Shown here: piece after piece, positions 14,382 through 21,889 of the stretch
How positions within the stretch are numbered: position 1 is the stretch's first letter
Layout of the letters: the number at the start of each line of letters is the position of its first letter
NCBI RefSeq assembly: GCF_016862315.1
Contig: NZ_BOMS01000052.1
Location: 1-36,059, forward strand
Source: Actinoplanes palleronii
Lineage (GTDB): Bacteria > Actinomycetota > Actinomycetes > Mycobacteriales > Micromonosporaceae
Reading direction: 5' to 3'
Length of the DNA: 36,059 nt
Translations under genes and position numbers: made by a program
The notes under the pieces: model-generated
Database searches by the model: none
Told to the model about the DNA's origin: nothing
The model's input: the letters and a program-made list of their open reading frames with translations, nothing else

Positions 14382-15929
14382 ATGCCACGCTCCCTCCCCT
14401 ATCTGCTCCTCGCGGGTGCGGTCACCCTCACCGCAACGATCGGCACACCGCCAGCCGTCGCCGCTCCAGAAGCCCCGGCAACGGCAACGGCAACGGCGAC
14501 GGCGACGGCCGCGAGCATCGACCCCGGCATGATCGCCGCGATGCACCGCGACCTCGGCCTCACCGACGAGCAGATCGGCGACCGGCTGACCGTCGAAGCC
14601 GCCGCCCCGGTCGTCGAGAAACGGCTGCGTGAGCGGCTCGGCGCCCGATTCGGCGGCGCCTGGATCCCGGCCGGTGCGACCCGGCTGACCGTCGCGGTGA
14701 CCAGCGCCGCGGACGCGGCCACGGTCCGCGGCGAGGGCGCCGTACCGAAAATTGTCTCCCGTTCCGCGAGCGACCTTGACGCGGCCCGCACGAAGCTGGA
14801 CCGCAACAGCGCCCGGGCCGGCACGGCCATCCGGAGCTGGTACGCCGACCCGGCCACCAACAGCGTCGTGGTGGTCGTCGCGCCCGGCGCCGAGGCCACC
14901 GCGAAGAGCTTCGCCGCGAGCAGCGGCGCCGGCCCGGTCACCGTCCGGACCGCCACCGCGGCACCCCGCCCGATGTACGACACCCGCGGCGGCGACCAGT
15001 ACGTGATCAACGGCAACACGCTCTGCTCGGTCGGCTTCCCGGTGGCCGGCGGCTTCGTCACGGCCGGTCACTGCGGTGGCGCCGGCAGCCCCACGCTCGG
15101 CTACAACAACGTGGCACAGGGCACGTTCGCCGGCTCGTCGTTCCCCGGCAACGACTACGCCTGGGTACGCACCAACGGCAACTGGACCTCCCAGCCCTGG
15201 GTGAACAACTACGCCGGCGGCAACGTGCTGGTCGCCGGCTCGCAGGACGCCGCGATCGGCAGCTCGATCTGCCGTTCCGGCCGGACCACCGGCTGGCGCT
15301 GCGGCACCCTGCTGGGCCGCAACGAGACGATCAACTACGCGCAGGGCGCGGTGTCCGGCCTGAGCCGCAGCAACGCCTGCGCCCAGCCCGGCGACTCCGG
15401 CGGCTCGTGGATCTCCGGGAACCAGGCGCAGGGTGTCACCTCGGGTGGCACCGGCGACTGCACGTCCGGTGGCACCATGTGGTTCCAGCCGGTCAACGAG
15501 ATCCTCCAGGTCTACGGCCTGTCCCTGACCACCACGGGTGGCGGCGGCGGTGGCGGCGCGATCCTGAGCAACTGGAACAACAAGTGTCTGGACGTGCCGA
15601 ACGGCAACTTCTCCGACGGCATCCCGGTGCAGATGTGGGGCTGCAACAACTCGGCCGCGCAGAAGTGGGAGGCGACCGGCGGCGCTCTGCGCACCGGCAA
15701 CAACAAGTGCCTGGACATCCCGTGGGGTTCCACCGCCAGCGGCGTGATCATCCAGATCGCCACGTGCAGCGGCAACCCGGCGCAGCAGTGGGTGCTCAGC
15801 GCCGCCGGTGACCTGGTCAACCCGCAGGCCAACAAGTGCCTGGACATCAAGGACTGGAACGGCAACGACGGCGCCCAGCTGCAACTCTGGGACTGCGCCG
15901 GCACCCTCAACCAGAAGTGGCGCCGCTAG
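14382..15929 (+). CDS. Secreted alpha-lytic/streptogrisin-type serine protease with ricin B lectin domain
   Basis: The 515-residue pre-pro-enzyme starts with a signal peptide (PRSLPYLLLAGAVTLTATIGTPPAVAA) and a Thr-Ala repeat. A propeptide with the alpha-lytic-protease pro-domain look extends to about residue 200. The S1 catalytic domain has His230 (TAGHC), Asp258 (GNDYAWVRT) and Ser339 (GDSGGSW). After a Gly linker (about 385-393) comes a ricin-type beta-trefoil lectin/CBM13 with three KCLD repeats and three Q-x-W-type ends (QKWEA, QQWVL, QKWRR). It would be exported, self-processed and held on polysaccharide while cutting protein. The ATG at 14382 has a GGAGTAGGAC site. A LacI-type palindrome upstream suggests sugar-dependent control. 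A hairpin repeat follows the stop. Confidence 0.93.
   Translation: MPRSLPYLLLAGAVTLTATIGTPPAVAAPEAPATATATATATAASIDPGMIAAMHRDLGLTDEQIGDRLTVEAAAPVVEKRLRERLGARFGGAWIPAGATRLTVAVTSAADAATVRGEGAVPKIVSRSASDLDAARTKLDRNSARAGTAIRSWYADPATNSVVVVVAPGAEATAKSFAASSGAGPVTVRTATAAPRPMYDTRGGDQYVINGNTLCSVGFPVAGGFVTAGHCGGAGSPTLGYNNVAQGTFAGSSFPGNDYAWVRTNGNWTSQPWVNNYAGGNVLVAGSQDAAIGSSICRSGRTTGWRCGTLLGRNETINYAQGAVSGLSRSNACAQPGDSGGSWISGNQAQGVTSGGTGDCTSGGTMWFQPVNEILQVYGLSLTTTGGGGGGGAILSNWNNKCLDVPNGNFSDGIPVQMWGCNNSAAQKWEATGGALRTGNNKCLDIPWGSTASGVIIQIATCSGNPAQQWVLSAAGDLVNPQANKCLDIKDWNGNDGAQLQLWDCAGTLNQKWRR
14475..14510 (+). repeat. Hexanucleotide repeat in signal/propeptide junction
   Basis: About six ACGGCA/ACGGCG units encode alternating Ala-Thr directly after the predicted signal peptidase site of the protease. 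Copy number could vary without frame loss. Confidence 0.7.
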
Positions 15930-15944
15930 CCGGTAGCGGTTTTC

Positions 15945-15999
15945 CGGCTGGTTCTCAGGGGTGTGTCGAGCGTGCGATGACACCCCTGAGAACCAGCCG
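15945..15999. terminator. 20-bp perfect hairpin, copy 1 of a dispersed family
   Basis: Arms at 15945-15964 and 15980-15999 are perfectly complementary over 20 bp with a 15-nt loop. It lies between the convergent protease and TPR genes. No T-run follows on either strand. Related hairpins with shared arm sequence (GGCTGG..CTCAGGGGTG / ACCCCTGAG..CCAGC) are at 22518-22571 and 30581-30638. A bidirectional terminator is the simplest reading. Confidence 0.85.
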
Positions 16000-16110
16000 C
16001 GGTGCGGGAGTCGCGCTGCGGTCCGGGGTGGGCCGCAGTCTCGCGTCGGCCTCACGGGCGGGACGCGGCTCGTAGCCTGCGTCGGGCGCTCTGCCGTCCG
16101 TACCAAAAAA

Positions 16111-16965
16111 TTAAGTGCGCTCCTCCGGGCGGATCGGGAGGTTGTCGGTCTTGCGGCCGAAGAGTTTCCAGCCGCGCTTCTTCTTCTCCACGGTCGGTAC
16201 CGCGTCGCCGTTGAGGATGTCCAGCCGCTGCCGGGCCACCGGGTTGCCGGGTTCCAGCCGCAGCGAGGTGGTCAGCGCCTGCCGGGCTTGGTCGACGTGG
16301 CCGAGCGAGGCCAGCGCCACCCCGTGCGTGAAGTAGTAGTGCGCCTCGTTCGGGTCCAGGCCGATCGCGGTGCGGGCGGCCTGTTCGGCGTCGGCCAGCT
16401 GGCGGTCGGCGGCGAGCAGCGCCCAGGCGACCCGGTCGTGCCAGAGCGGGTTCTTCGGCTCGACGATGACCGCCCGGTAGGCCATCGCCATCGCGTCGTC
16501 GTGTTTGCCCTGCAGGGTGAGCGCCCGGCTGGCGATGGCCAGTGGGCGGGGGTCGTCGGGGGCGAGTTCGATCGCTTTGTGCGCGGCGGCCAGCGCCGGT
16601 TCCACCTGGTCGAGCGCGAGGCGGATGCGGGCCATCAGGATCCAGCCGGTGACCGAATCGGGCCGGCCGGCGAGGACCGGTTCGAGCATCGCGGCGGCTT
16701 CGGCCGGTTGCAGACCCTCGAAGAGCGCGGCAGCCCGTGCGACGGCCGCCTCGGTCGGATCGGCATGACCGCCGTCAGAAAAACCAGGACCGGCATGACC
16801 GCTGTCAGAAAAACCAGGACCGGCACTGCCGGGCCCAGAAAAGCCAGGACCAGCGCCGGGCGAGCTAGCACCGGGAAAGCCGGGGCCGGGGATGCCGGGA
16901 TAACCCGGGGCGCCGGGATAGGCGGCGGCAGGGGGAAGGACGGCGGGTGGGGCCAGGTCGGTCAT
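16111..16965 (-). CDS. TPR-repeat protein
   Basis: The 284-residue protein has a Pro/Gly/Ala-rich N-terminal 70 residues containing repeats of GPGFSDxGHA. It then has four to five tetratricopeptide repeats (about 75-245), recognisable from ALFEGLQPAEAAAMLEPVL, WILMARIRLALDQVEPALAAAHKAIELAPDDP, HDDAMAMAYRAVIVEPKNP, AEQAARTAIGLDPNEAHYYFTHGVALASLGHVDQARQAL and LRLEPGNP. The tail is basic (KKKRGWKLFGRKTD). No enzymatic domain is present, and TPRs usually bind protein partners. It is a close relative of the next gene upstream (17046-18068), with 80 bp between them, and both follow the GDT1 transporter in the same direction. The start ATG has a GGAG upstream. Its partner is unknown. Confidence 0.85.
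   Translation of the reverse strand: MTDLAPPAVLPPAAAYPGAPGYPGIPGPGFPGASSPGAGPGFSGPGSAGPGFSDSGHAGPGFSDGGHADPTEAAVARAAALFEGLQPAEAAAMLEPVLAGRPDSVTGWILMARIRLALDQVEPALAAAHKAIELAPDDPRPLAIASRALTLQGKHDDAMAMAYRAVIVEPKNPLWHDRVAWALLAADRQLADAEQAARTAIGLDPNEAHYYFTHGVALASLGHVDQARQALTTSLRLEPGNPVARQRLDILNGDAVPTVEKKKRGWKLFGRKTDNLPIRPEERT
16771..16860 (-). repeat. 30-bp tandem repeat coding GPGFSxxGxA
   Basis: Three 30-bp units (16771, 16801, 16831) lie in the N-terminal Gly/Pro-rich part of the TPR protein; the first two are nearly identical. The unit keeps frame, giving ten-residue repeats. Confidence 0.8.
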
Positions 16966-17045
16966 CGGGCCGCTCCGGGTAGCCAGGGGACGGGGCTCAC
17001 ATGCACCACTTCGGCAACCCGGTGCTGTTTCTTAGGACAAACCCG

Positions 17046-18068
17046 TCAGCCGCGCGGCGCCAGCGCGGCGAGCAGCCGAACCCCGAAAGCCGCCAGACAC
17101 GCCACCCCGAGCAGGCCGGGCAGCCAACCGGCCGGCGCGACGATCGCGGTGAGCAGCAAGGCGAGGGTCAAGACCGCTGTTCCGCCCGCGATCCGCTGCC
17201 GGGCCAAAACCACTGTGAGGTACGACCTGAGCACCCGGTCGATCCGGGCCAGGAAATAGCCGGCGTACGACGCGGGGGCGAGCGCCGCCACCGCGGCCAG
17301 GCTCCGCGCCCACCCGGCCGAGTCGTCCGAGACCCGCCAGCCCAGGTACGAGAAGATCACCATGATGATCGCGGTGTACACCAGGAACTGGCGGAACGCC
17401 GCGTCCAGCAGGTGCCGGCTGGCCTCCTGACGAGGGTCCGCCCGCAGCGCCGCGGCCAGCCCGGTCATGCCCCGGGCCAGCCGGCTCAGCGCGAACGGGT
17501 TGCGGTGCACCACGTCGAACGCGGCCAGCTCGTGCCGGGCGATCGCGTTCTCCGGCTCGAGCTTCAGCGCGTCCCGCAGCGCCTCCCGGGCCCGGTCCGG
17601 CAGGCTCAGCTGCTTCATCACCATGGCGTACGTGATCCGGAAGTCCGCCTCGTCGGGGTCCAGCCGGATCGCCTCGCGGGCCGCGTGCTCCGCCTCCACC
17701 GGCCGCTGACTCTGTTCCAGCAGCGCCCAGGCGAGCCGGTTGTGCCGGTACGGGTTGTCCGGCTGCCGGGCCACCGCCTCCTGCGCCATGGTGATCGCCT
17801 CGGGGTGCCGGCCGAGCGCGGTGAGCGTCCGGCTCAGCGCGGTGAGCGCGTCGGCCGACCCGGGCGCGTGCTGCACCGCCCGGGCCGCCACCTCGTGTGC
17901 CAGTTCCGGCTTCTCCAGGGCGAGCTGCGCGTGGGCCATCAGGACCAGCGCCGCCACGTGGTCGGGCTCGGCGGCCAGCACCGGCCCGAGCAGCTCGGCG
18001 GCCGCGGCCGGCTCGCCGCGCTGCAACTGCAGCCGCGCCATCGCCACCGGGGTGGTGTCCGGCTGCAC
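17046..18068 (-). CDS. TPR protein with C-terminal membrane helices
   Basis: The 340-residue protein has TPR-like repeats in residues 1-185 (ARLQLQRGEPAAAAELLGPVLAAEPDHV, LMAHAQLALEKPELAHEVAARAVQHAPGSADA, HPEAITMAQEAVARQPDNPYRHNRLAWALLEQ, EHAAREAIRLDPDEADF). A basic region is followed by about four hydrophobic helices in 225-335 (FLVYTAIIMVIFSYLGW, SLAAVAALAPASYAGYFLA, VLTLALLLTAIVAPAGW, LLGVACLAAFGVRLLAAL). It is probably a membrane-anchored scaffold facing the cytoplasm. The GTG at 18068 has an AGGGGGC ribosome site 19 bp after the GDT1 stop, so it is probably co-transcribed with GDT1 and therefore under the manganese riboswitch. It is related to the TPR protein downstream, suggesting duplication. 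The function is not known. Confidence 0.83.
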   Translation of the reverse strand: MQPDTTPVAMARLQLQRGEPAAAAELLGPVLAAEPDHVAALVLMAHAQLALEKPELAHEVAARAVQHAPGSADALTALSRTLTALGRHPEAITMAQEAVARQPDNPYRHNRLAWALLEQSQRPVEAEHAAREAIRLDPDEADFRITYAMVMKQLSLPDRAREALRDALKLEPENAIARHELAAFDVVHRNPFALSRLARGMTGLAAALRADPRQEASRHLLDAAFRQFLVYTAIIMVIFSYLGWRVSDDSAGWARSLAAVAALAPASYAGYFLARIDRVLRSYLTVVLARQRIAGGTAVLTLALLLTAIVAPAGWLPGLLGVACLAAFGVRLLAALAPRG

Positions 18069-18087
18069 AGTGCCCCCTAAGTCGGTG

Positions 18088-18675
18088 TCAGCTCAGGCCG
18101 ATCACGCCTTCCACGATCAGCCAGATGCCGAAGATAGCGAACAGTGCGGCGGCGCCCCACTTGATGACGTTCTCCGGCAGGTGCTTGCCGAGCAGCCGGC
18201 CGACCAGGATGGCGAGCGCGTCGGCGGCCACCATGCCCACCGTGGAGCCGACCCAGACGCCGAACCAGCCGTGCTGGGTGGCCAGGGTGATCGTGGCGAG
18301 CATGGTCTTGTCGCCGAGTTCGGCCAGGAAGAACGCGCCACCGACGGCGAGGATCGCGGAGCCGCTGGAGCGTTCCGCCTTGTTCTTCTCGTCGTCGGTG
18401 AGCTTGTCGCCGCGCAGCGTCCAGGCCCCGAAGGCGAGGAAGGCCACACCGGCGACCAGTGAGATCCAGTCGGTGGGGATGGCGGTGCCGAGGCCGTACC
18501 CGATGCCGACCGAGACCAGGTGGACCAGTGCGGTGGCGGCGGTGATGCCGATGAGCGTCGGCACGAGCTTGAAGCGCGTGGCGAACGTCATCGCCATGAG
18601 CTGGGATTTGTCGCCGAGCTCGGCGACGAAGATGACCGCGAAGCTGATACCCAGCGCGGCGATGAAGCCTTCCAC
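18088..18675 (-). CDS. GDT1/UPF0016-family Mn2+ transporter
   Basis: The 195-residue membrane protein has six helices in two homologous halves, each with the family's E-x-G-D motif: VAELGDKSQLMAMTFATR near residue 18 and LAELGDKTMLATITLATQ near residue 118. These acidic motifs bind the cation in the GDT1/TMEM165/MneA family, which exports Mn2+ (or exchanges Ca2+/Mn2+ for protons). A charged cytoplasmic loop (LRGDKLTDDEKNKAERSS) joins the halves. Translation starts at GTG 18675 with a GGGAGA site. The leader upstream (18749-18846) matches the yybP-ykoY manganese riboswitch, which fits a manganese efflux role. Length and topology are normal for the family. Two TPR genes follow in the same direction. 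Confidence 0.92.
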   Translation of the reverse strand: MEGFIAALGISFAVIFVAELGDKSQLMAMTFATRFKLVPTLIGITAATALVHLVSVGIGYGLGTAIPTDWISLVAGVAFLAFGAWTLRGDKLTDDEKNKAERSSGSAILAVGGAFFLAELGDKTMLATITLATQHGWFGVWVGSTVGMVAADALAILVGRLLGKHLPENVIKWGAAALFAIFGIWLIVEGVIGLS

Positions 18676-18679
18676 AAAT

Positions 18680-18748
18680 GTCTCCCGGTGTCAGACGACC
18701 GGGGCTCAGGCGCAGGGCGACCTCGACCCGGCCGTCACTGAGAACAGC
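18680..18748 (-). promoter_or_regulatory. Expression platform between riboswitch and GDT1 start
   Basis: On the minus strand a CCCGGT/ACCGGG hairpin (about 18686-18703) ends at the GGGAGA ribosome site of the GTG at 18675. Folding of this hairpin would limit access to the ribosome site, so translational control by the Mn2+ aptamer is likely. Confidence 0.5.
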
Positions 18749-18846
18749 CTGGTCGAAGGTCTCGCTCGCCTTGAACAAAGGCCGCGCGGCCGGACGCTCG
18801 AAAGCGTCAGTATGTCGACCGCGACATTGGGAGCTACTCCCCTTCG
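18749..18846 (-). ncRNA. yybP-ykoY manganese riboswitch aptamer
   Basis: Read on the minus strand, the leader has the family's conserved blocks in order: AAGGGGAGTAGC (18833-18844), then GTCGACATACTG, a variable GC-rich hairpin, and GAGCGAGACCTTC (around 18755-18767) that closes the second conserved loop. These are the two loops that meet to bind Mn2+ in yybP-ykoY RNAs. The gene behind it is a GDT1-family Mn2+ transporter, the commonest downstream gene of this riboswitch. Recognition is by eye, without a covariance search. Confidence 0.85.
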
Positions 18847-18862
18847 CAGAAACGAGCATAGC

Positions 18863-18905
18863 CGAAGGGCCGGCTCCTCACCTCGCGGGAGGAGCCGGCC
18901 CTTCG
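18863..18905 (-). terminator. 17-bp perfect hairpin terminator after the peptidase gene
   Basis: Arms 18863-18879 and 18889-18905 are perfectly complementary over 17 bp with a 9-nt loop. It lies 14 bp beyond the stop of the minus-strand peptidase and just upstream of the riboswitch, so it would insulate the GDT1 unit from read-through. There is no T-run. Confidence 0.75.
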
Positions 18906-18918
18906 TCGGAAGTCCTGG

Positions 18919-20508
18919 TCAGTGCCCGGAAATCAGCTGCTGCAACCGGAGCCGGTCGGACGGGTCGGCCGAGCGCTTCAGCGCAGGCTGCCCGGGCGCC
19001 GGCGGGGCCAGCGGCTTGCACTGCTTGTCGGAGTGGATGCCCGCCACCCGCTTCGGCAGCGCGCCGGTGGCCAGGTAGTCGGCGATCGCGCCGTCGACGC
19101 AGGCGTTGCCGAACAGCGACCCGGCGTGCGTGGTGCCGTTCACCCCTTCGATCAGCACCGACTGCGGGAACCGGCGCCGGACCTCGAGGCTGCCGGTGTA
19201 CGGCGTGGCCGCGTCCAGCGTCTCACTGAGCAGCAGCAGCGGCGGCACCTTGGCGCCGTCCACCTCGACCGCCGGCTTCGCCTTGCCACCCCAGTTGCGG
19301 CACGGCACGTTGTACCAGGCGTTGCCCCAGGTCTCGAACGGCGCCTTGTGGTAGACCTGCCAGTTCGTCTTGGACCAGGTGGACCACTTGTCCGGCCAGA
19401 GCGCGTCGGTGCACTGCACGGCCAGGTAGACCGCGTAGTTGTTGTCGCTGCCCGGTGTCTGCGGGTTGTTGTCGTCGTAGAGCTTCTTCAGCCCGGCCGG
19501 GTCCTTCTTGAGCACCCAGTTCGAGAACGCCCGCCCGACCTGCTCCCAGCCGAAGATGTAGTAGCCCGGCTGCAGGAAGATGTCGGTCAGCTCGGCCGGG
19601 CCGATCACCCCACCGGCCGGCTTGGCGGCCAGCGCGGCGAGCTGGCGGTAGTACAGCGCCTCCACCGCCTTGCCGTCGCGGCCCAGGTGGAAGGTGGCGT
19701 CCTGCTTGGCCAGCCAGCTGAAGTAGATCTTGATGTTGCGGTCGAACGCGACGTCCTGGTCCAGGTTCGACTGGTACCAGATCCGGCCCGGGTTGACGTT
19801 GCCGTCCAGCACCATCCGGCGGACCCGTTCCGGGAACCGGGTGGCGTAGACCTGGCCGAGGTACGTCCCGTAGGAGAACCCGTAGAAGTTGATTTTGGCG
19901 GCGCCGAGGGCCTGCCGGATGCTGTCGATGTCCCGGACCGAGTCCTCGGTACGCATGTGATCGAGCAGCGGGCCACCGGCCTTGGCGCAGGCCGCGGCGT
20001 ACTGCTTGGCGCGGGCGTGCCAGCGGTTCTCCAGGGCCGGGGTGACCGGCACGTACGGCGGCCGGTTGTACCCGCCGTAGTTGCTGTCGCAGGTCAGCTT
20101 CGGTTTGCTGGCGCCGACGCCGCGCGGGTCGAAGCCGATCCAGTCGTACGCGTCACCGGCCTGCCGCGGCACGTGCGAGCCGAGCGTGGCCATGCTTCGG
20201 CCGGCGCCGCCCGGGCCACCCGGGTTGACCAGCATGACGCCCTGGTACTTGGCGGCCGGCACGGTGTGCTTGACCCGGGCGACGGCCAATTCGATCTTGG
20301 CGCCGCCCGGGTTCGCGTAGTCCATCGGCACGGTGACGGAGGTGCACTCCGCGCCCTGTGCCTTGAGGGAGATCTCGGCGCAGGAGCGCCAGGAGACCGG
20401 TGCCGGAACGTAGCTCGATGTGGCACTCGGCGCGGCTTCCGCCGAGGTGACCGTGGCGACTGCCGCACCGAGCGCGACCACGGTTGCGGCCGCCCAGATT
20501 CTTTTCAT
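18919..20508 (-). CDS. Secreted alpha/beta-hydrolase, tripeptidyl aminopeptidase (TAP/SlpD) type
   Basis: The 529-residue exported hydrolase has a signal peptide (MKRIWAAATVVALGAAVATVTSAEAA). The alpha/beta-hydrolase core has an oxyanion segment NPGGPGGAG, DPRGVGASKP and the nucleophile elbow FYGFSYGTYLG with Ser212. A long cap region (about 240-400) follows. The C-terminal TAP-like part carries the Asp (SETLDAATPY) and His (VNGTTHAGS) of the triad. Relatives in Streptomyces release tripeptides from the N-termini of secreted proteins or are mycelium-associated proteases. The ATG at 20508 starts the signal peptide; an in-frame ATG at 20544 would add 12 residues. It lies downstream of an MFS gene in the same direction but is separated by a hairpin, so it probably has its own promoter. 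Confidence 0.92.
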   Translation of the reverse strand: MKRIWAAATVVALGAAVATVTSAEAAPSATSSYVPAPVSWRSCAEISLKAQGAECTSVTVPMDYANPGGAKIELAVARVKHTVPAAKYQGVMLVNPGGPGGAGRSMATLGSHVPRQAGDAYDWIGFDPRGVGASKPKLTCDSNYGGYNRPPYVPVTPALENRWHARAKQYAAACAKAGGPLLDHMRTEDSVRDIDSIRQALGAAKINFYGFSYGTYLGQVYATRFPERVRRMVLDGNVNPGRIWYQSNLDQDVAFDRNIKIYFSWLAKQDATFHLGRDGKAVEALYYRQLAALAAKPAGGVIGPAELTDIFLQPGYYIFGWEQVGRAFSNWVLKKDPAGLKKLYDDNNPQTPGSDNNYAVYLAVQCTDALWPDKWSTWSKTNWQVYHKAPFETWGNAWYNVPCRNWGGKAKPAVEVDGAKVPPLLLLSETLDAATPYTGSLEVRRRFPQSVLIEGVNGTTHAGSLFGNACVDGAIADYLATGALPKRVAGIHSDKQCKPLAPPAPGQPALKRSADPSDRLRLQQLISGH

Positions 20509-20565
20509 TTGTTTGACCGCCCCTTGGTGTCCGATACGCCCCATATGGTGAGGTAATCTCGGGCA

Positions 20566-20601
20566 CTTTCCACGAGCCCACGCCGACGCGGGCCCGGAAA
20601 G
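20566..20601 (-). terminator. Hairpin terminator after the MFS gene
   Basis: CTTTCC (20566-20571) pairs with GGAAAG (20596-20601), and GCCCACG pairs with CGCGGGC inside with one mismatch. It begins 5 bp after the stop of the minus-strand MFS gene and separates it from the peptidase gene. Confidence 0.6.
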
Positions 20602-20606
20602 GTTCT

Positions 20607-21806
20607 TCAGGAACGGCGCTGGGTGAGCAGGGCGATCAGGCCGAGGACCGCGACCGTTCCGCCGTACCAGAGGGCCGTGGTGTGCAGGCCGACGTGGTTG
20701 GCCACCTGGCCGGCGATCACGGCCGGGATGCTGAACGCGGCGTACGAGATGGTCAGCGCGACGGCGAGCAGCTCGCCCCGCTCGTGCGGCTCGGCGATCC
20801 GGGCCAGCGTGCTGAACGACGCCAGCGCGGCCGCACCGAAGCCGACCCCGGAGACCACGGTGCCGACGGTGGCCAGCGCCAGGCTGTCGGCGAGCAGGCC
20901 GGTCACCCCGAGCGCCCCGCCGGCGAGCAGGCCGGATCCGGCGACGGTGAGCACCCGGCTGGTGGCGACCTTGCGCATCAGGAACGAGGTGACCGCGCCG
21001 GCGCCGCAGACCAGGGCGACCACCAGGCCGCCGAGCAGGTGGTCGTGGATGCCGAACGAGGCGGCGGCGACCGACGGGCCGAGCGAGAGGTAGAGCCCGC
21101 CCAGTGCCCAGCTGGCCACGATGATCGGGACCAGGGCGAACAGGGAACCGCGCAGTCGGGCCGGCACGCCGAGCCGCGGGATCAGCGAGACGGCCGCACC
21201 GGGACGGCGAGCCGAGGTCTCCGGCATCCAGGCCACCGCCAGGCCGGCGACGACCATGCCGACCAGCAGCACCGCGTAGACCAGGTGGGTCGGGAACGGC
21301 GCGTACTCCACCAGGATTCCGCAGCCGAACGCGCCCAGCCCGAGCCCGGCCACCGGGGCGATGCCGCTGATCAGGCCGGCCCGCCCGGGTGCGTGGTCCG
21401 GGTTGAGGTCGATCAGGGCGGCGCCCAGCGTGCTGAGCGCGGCGCCGGTGGCCACGCCCTGCACGATCCGCGCGATCAGCAGCGTGGTCACGTCGCCGGC
21501 GGCCAGGAACAGGGCCAGTGAGACGGCTTCCAGCGCGATCGCCCCGGCCAGCACCGGACGGCGGCCGACGTAGTCGGAGAGCGCGCCGAGGGTGAGCAGG
21601 GTGGCGATCAGGGCGACCACGTAGACCGCGAAGACCACGGTGAGCATCGCCGGGGAGAAGCCCCAGAGGTGCTGGTAGACGACGTAGAGCGGGGATGGGA
21701 CGGCGGCCGCGGCGGCGAACGTCACCAGGATGGCGGCGATCGCGGTGAACGCGGCGGGCCGGCTCAGGCGGGCCGGTGCGGCGGTGCGCTCGGCGACGAT
21801 GGTCAT
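20607..21806 (-). CDS. MFS exporter controlled by the divergent TetR regulator
   Basis: The 399-residue major facilitator protein has 12 helices. The loop 2-3 signature is visible as GALSDYVGRRPVLAGA, and helix 4-5 has IARIVQGVATGAALSTLGAALIDLNP. A basic central loop (ETSARRPGAAVSLIPRLGVPARLR) separates the halves. It is predicted to be a proton-driven drug or metabolite exporter; the substrate is unknown. The ATG at 21806 has a GGGAGAG ribosome site. A minus-strand promoter with TTGACG (21880-21885) and TAGTGT (21856-21861), 18-bp spacing, overlaps a TetR operator. A second operator lies between transcription start and ATG, so the TetR product at 21890 probably represses it. A hairpin follows the stop. 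Confidence 0.88.
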   Translation of the reverse strand: MTIVAERTAAPARLSRPAAFTAIAAILVTFAAAAAVPSPLYVVYQHLWGFSPAMLTVVFAVYVVALIATLLTLGALSDYVGRRPVLAGAIALEAVSLALFLAAGDVTTLLIARIVQGVATGAALSTLGAALIDLNPDHAPGRAGLISGIAPVAGLGLGAFGCGILVEYAPFPTHLVYAVLLVGMVVAGLAVAWMPETSARRPGAAVSLIPRLGVPARLRGSLFALVPIIVASWALGGLYLSLGPSVAAASFGIHDHLLGGLVVALVCGAGAVTSFLMRKVATSRVLTVAGSGLLAGGALGVTGLLADSLALATVGTVVSGVGFGAAALASFSTLARIAEPHERGELLAVALTISYAAFSIPAVIAGQVANHVGLHTTALWYGGTVAVLGLIALLTQRRS

Positions 21807-21827
21807 GCGGCTCTCCCGTGATTGAAC

Positions 21828-21841
21828 AGACAGGTCTGTCT
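21828..21841. promoter_or_regulatory. TetR operator 1
   Basis: AGACAG and CTGTCT arms around a GT centre. It lies between the predicted MFS transcription start and its ATG. The centre is 33 bp from that of operator 2, about three helical turns, so both dimers would bind the same face. Confidence 0.75.
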
Positions 21842-21852
21842 AGTTGCTGGCT

Positions 21853-21889
21853 CTGACACTAGACAGATCTGTCTGTTAGCGTCAATTGC
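21853..21889. promoter_or_regulatory. Overlapping divergent promoters of tetR and the MFS gene
   Basis: Plus strand: CTGACA (21853-21858), 18 bp, TAGCGT (21877-21882). The expected start falls on the A of the tetR ATG at 21890, so the tetR mRNA is probably leaderless, and indeed no ribosome site precedes it. Minus strand: TTGACG (21880-21885), 18 bp, TAGTGT (21856-21861). Operator 2 fills the spacer of both promoters, so one bound dimer should silence both genes. Confidence 0.65.
21861..21874. promoter_or_regulatory. TetR operator 2
   Basis: AGACAGATCTGTCT is a perfect 14-bp palindrome and shares its arms with operator 1. It sits between the -35 and -10 elements of both divergent promoters. 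Confidence 0.82.

Noticed and set aside
18077..18859. Minus-strand 260-residue frame covering the riboswitch and GDT1 in another frame
   Set aside because: It is Arg/His-rich shadow sequence; the GDT1 frame with two E-x-G-D motifs is clearly the coding one and the upstream part is the riboswitch.
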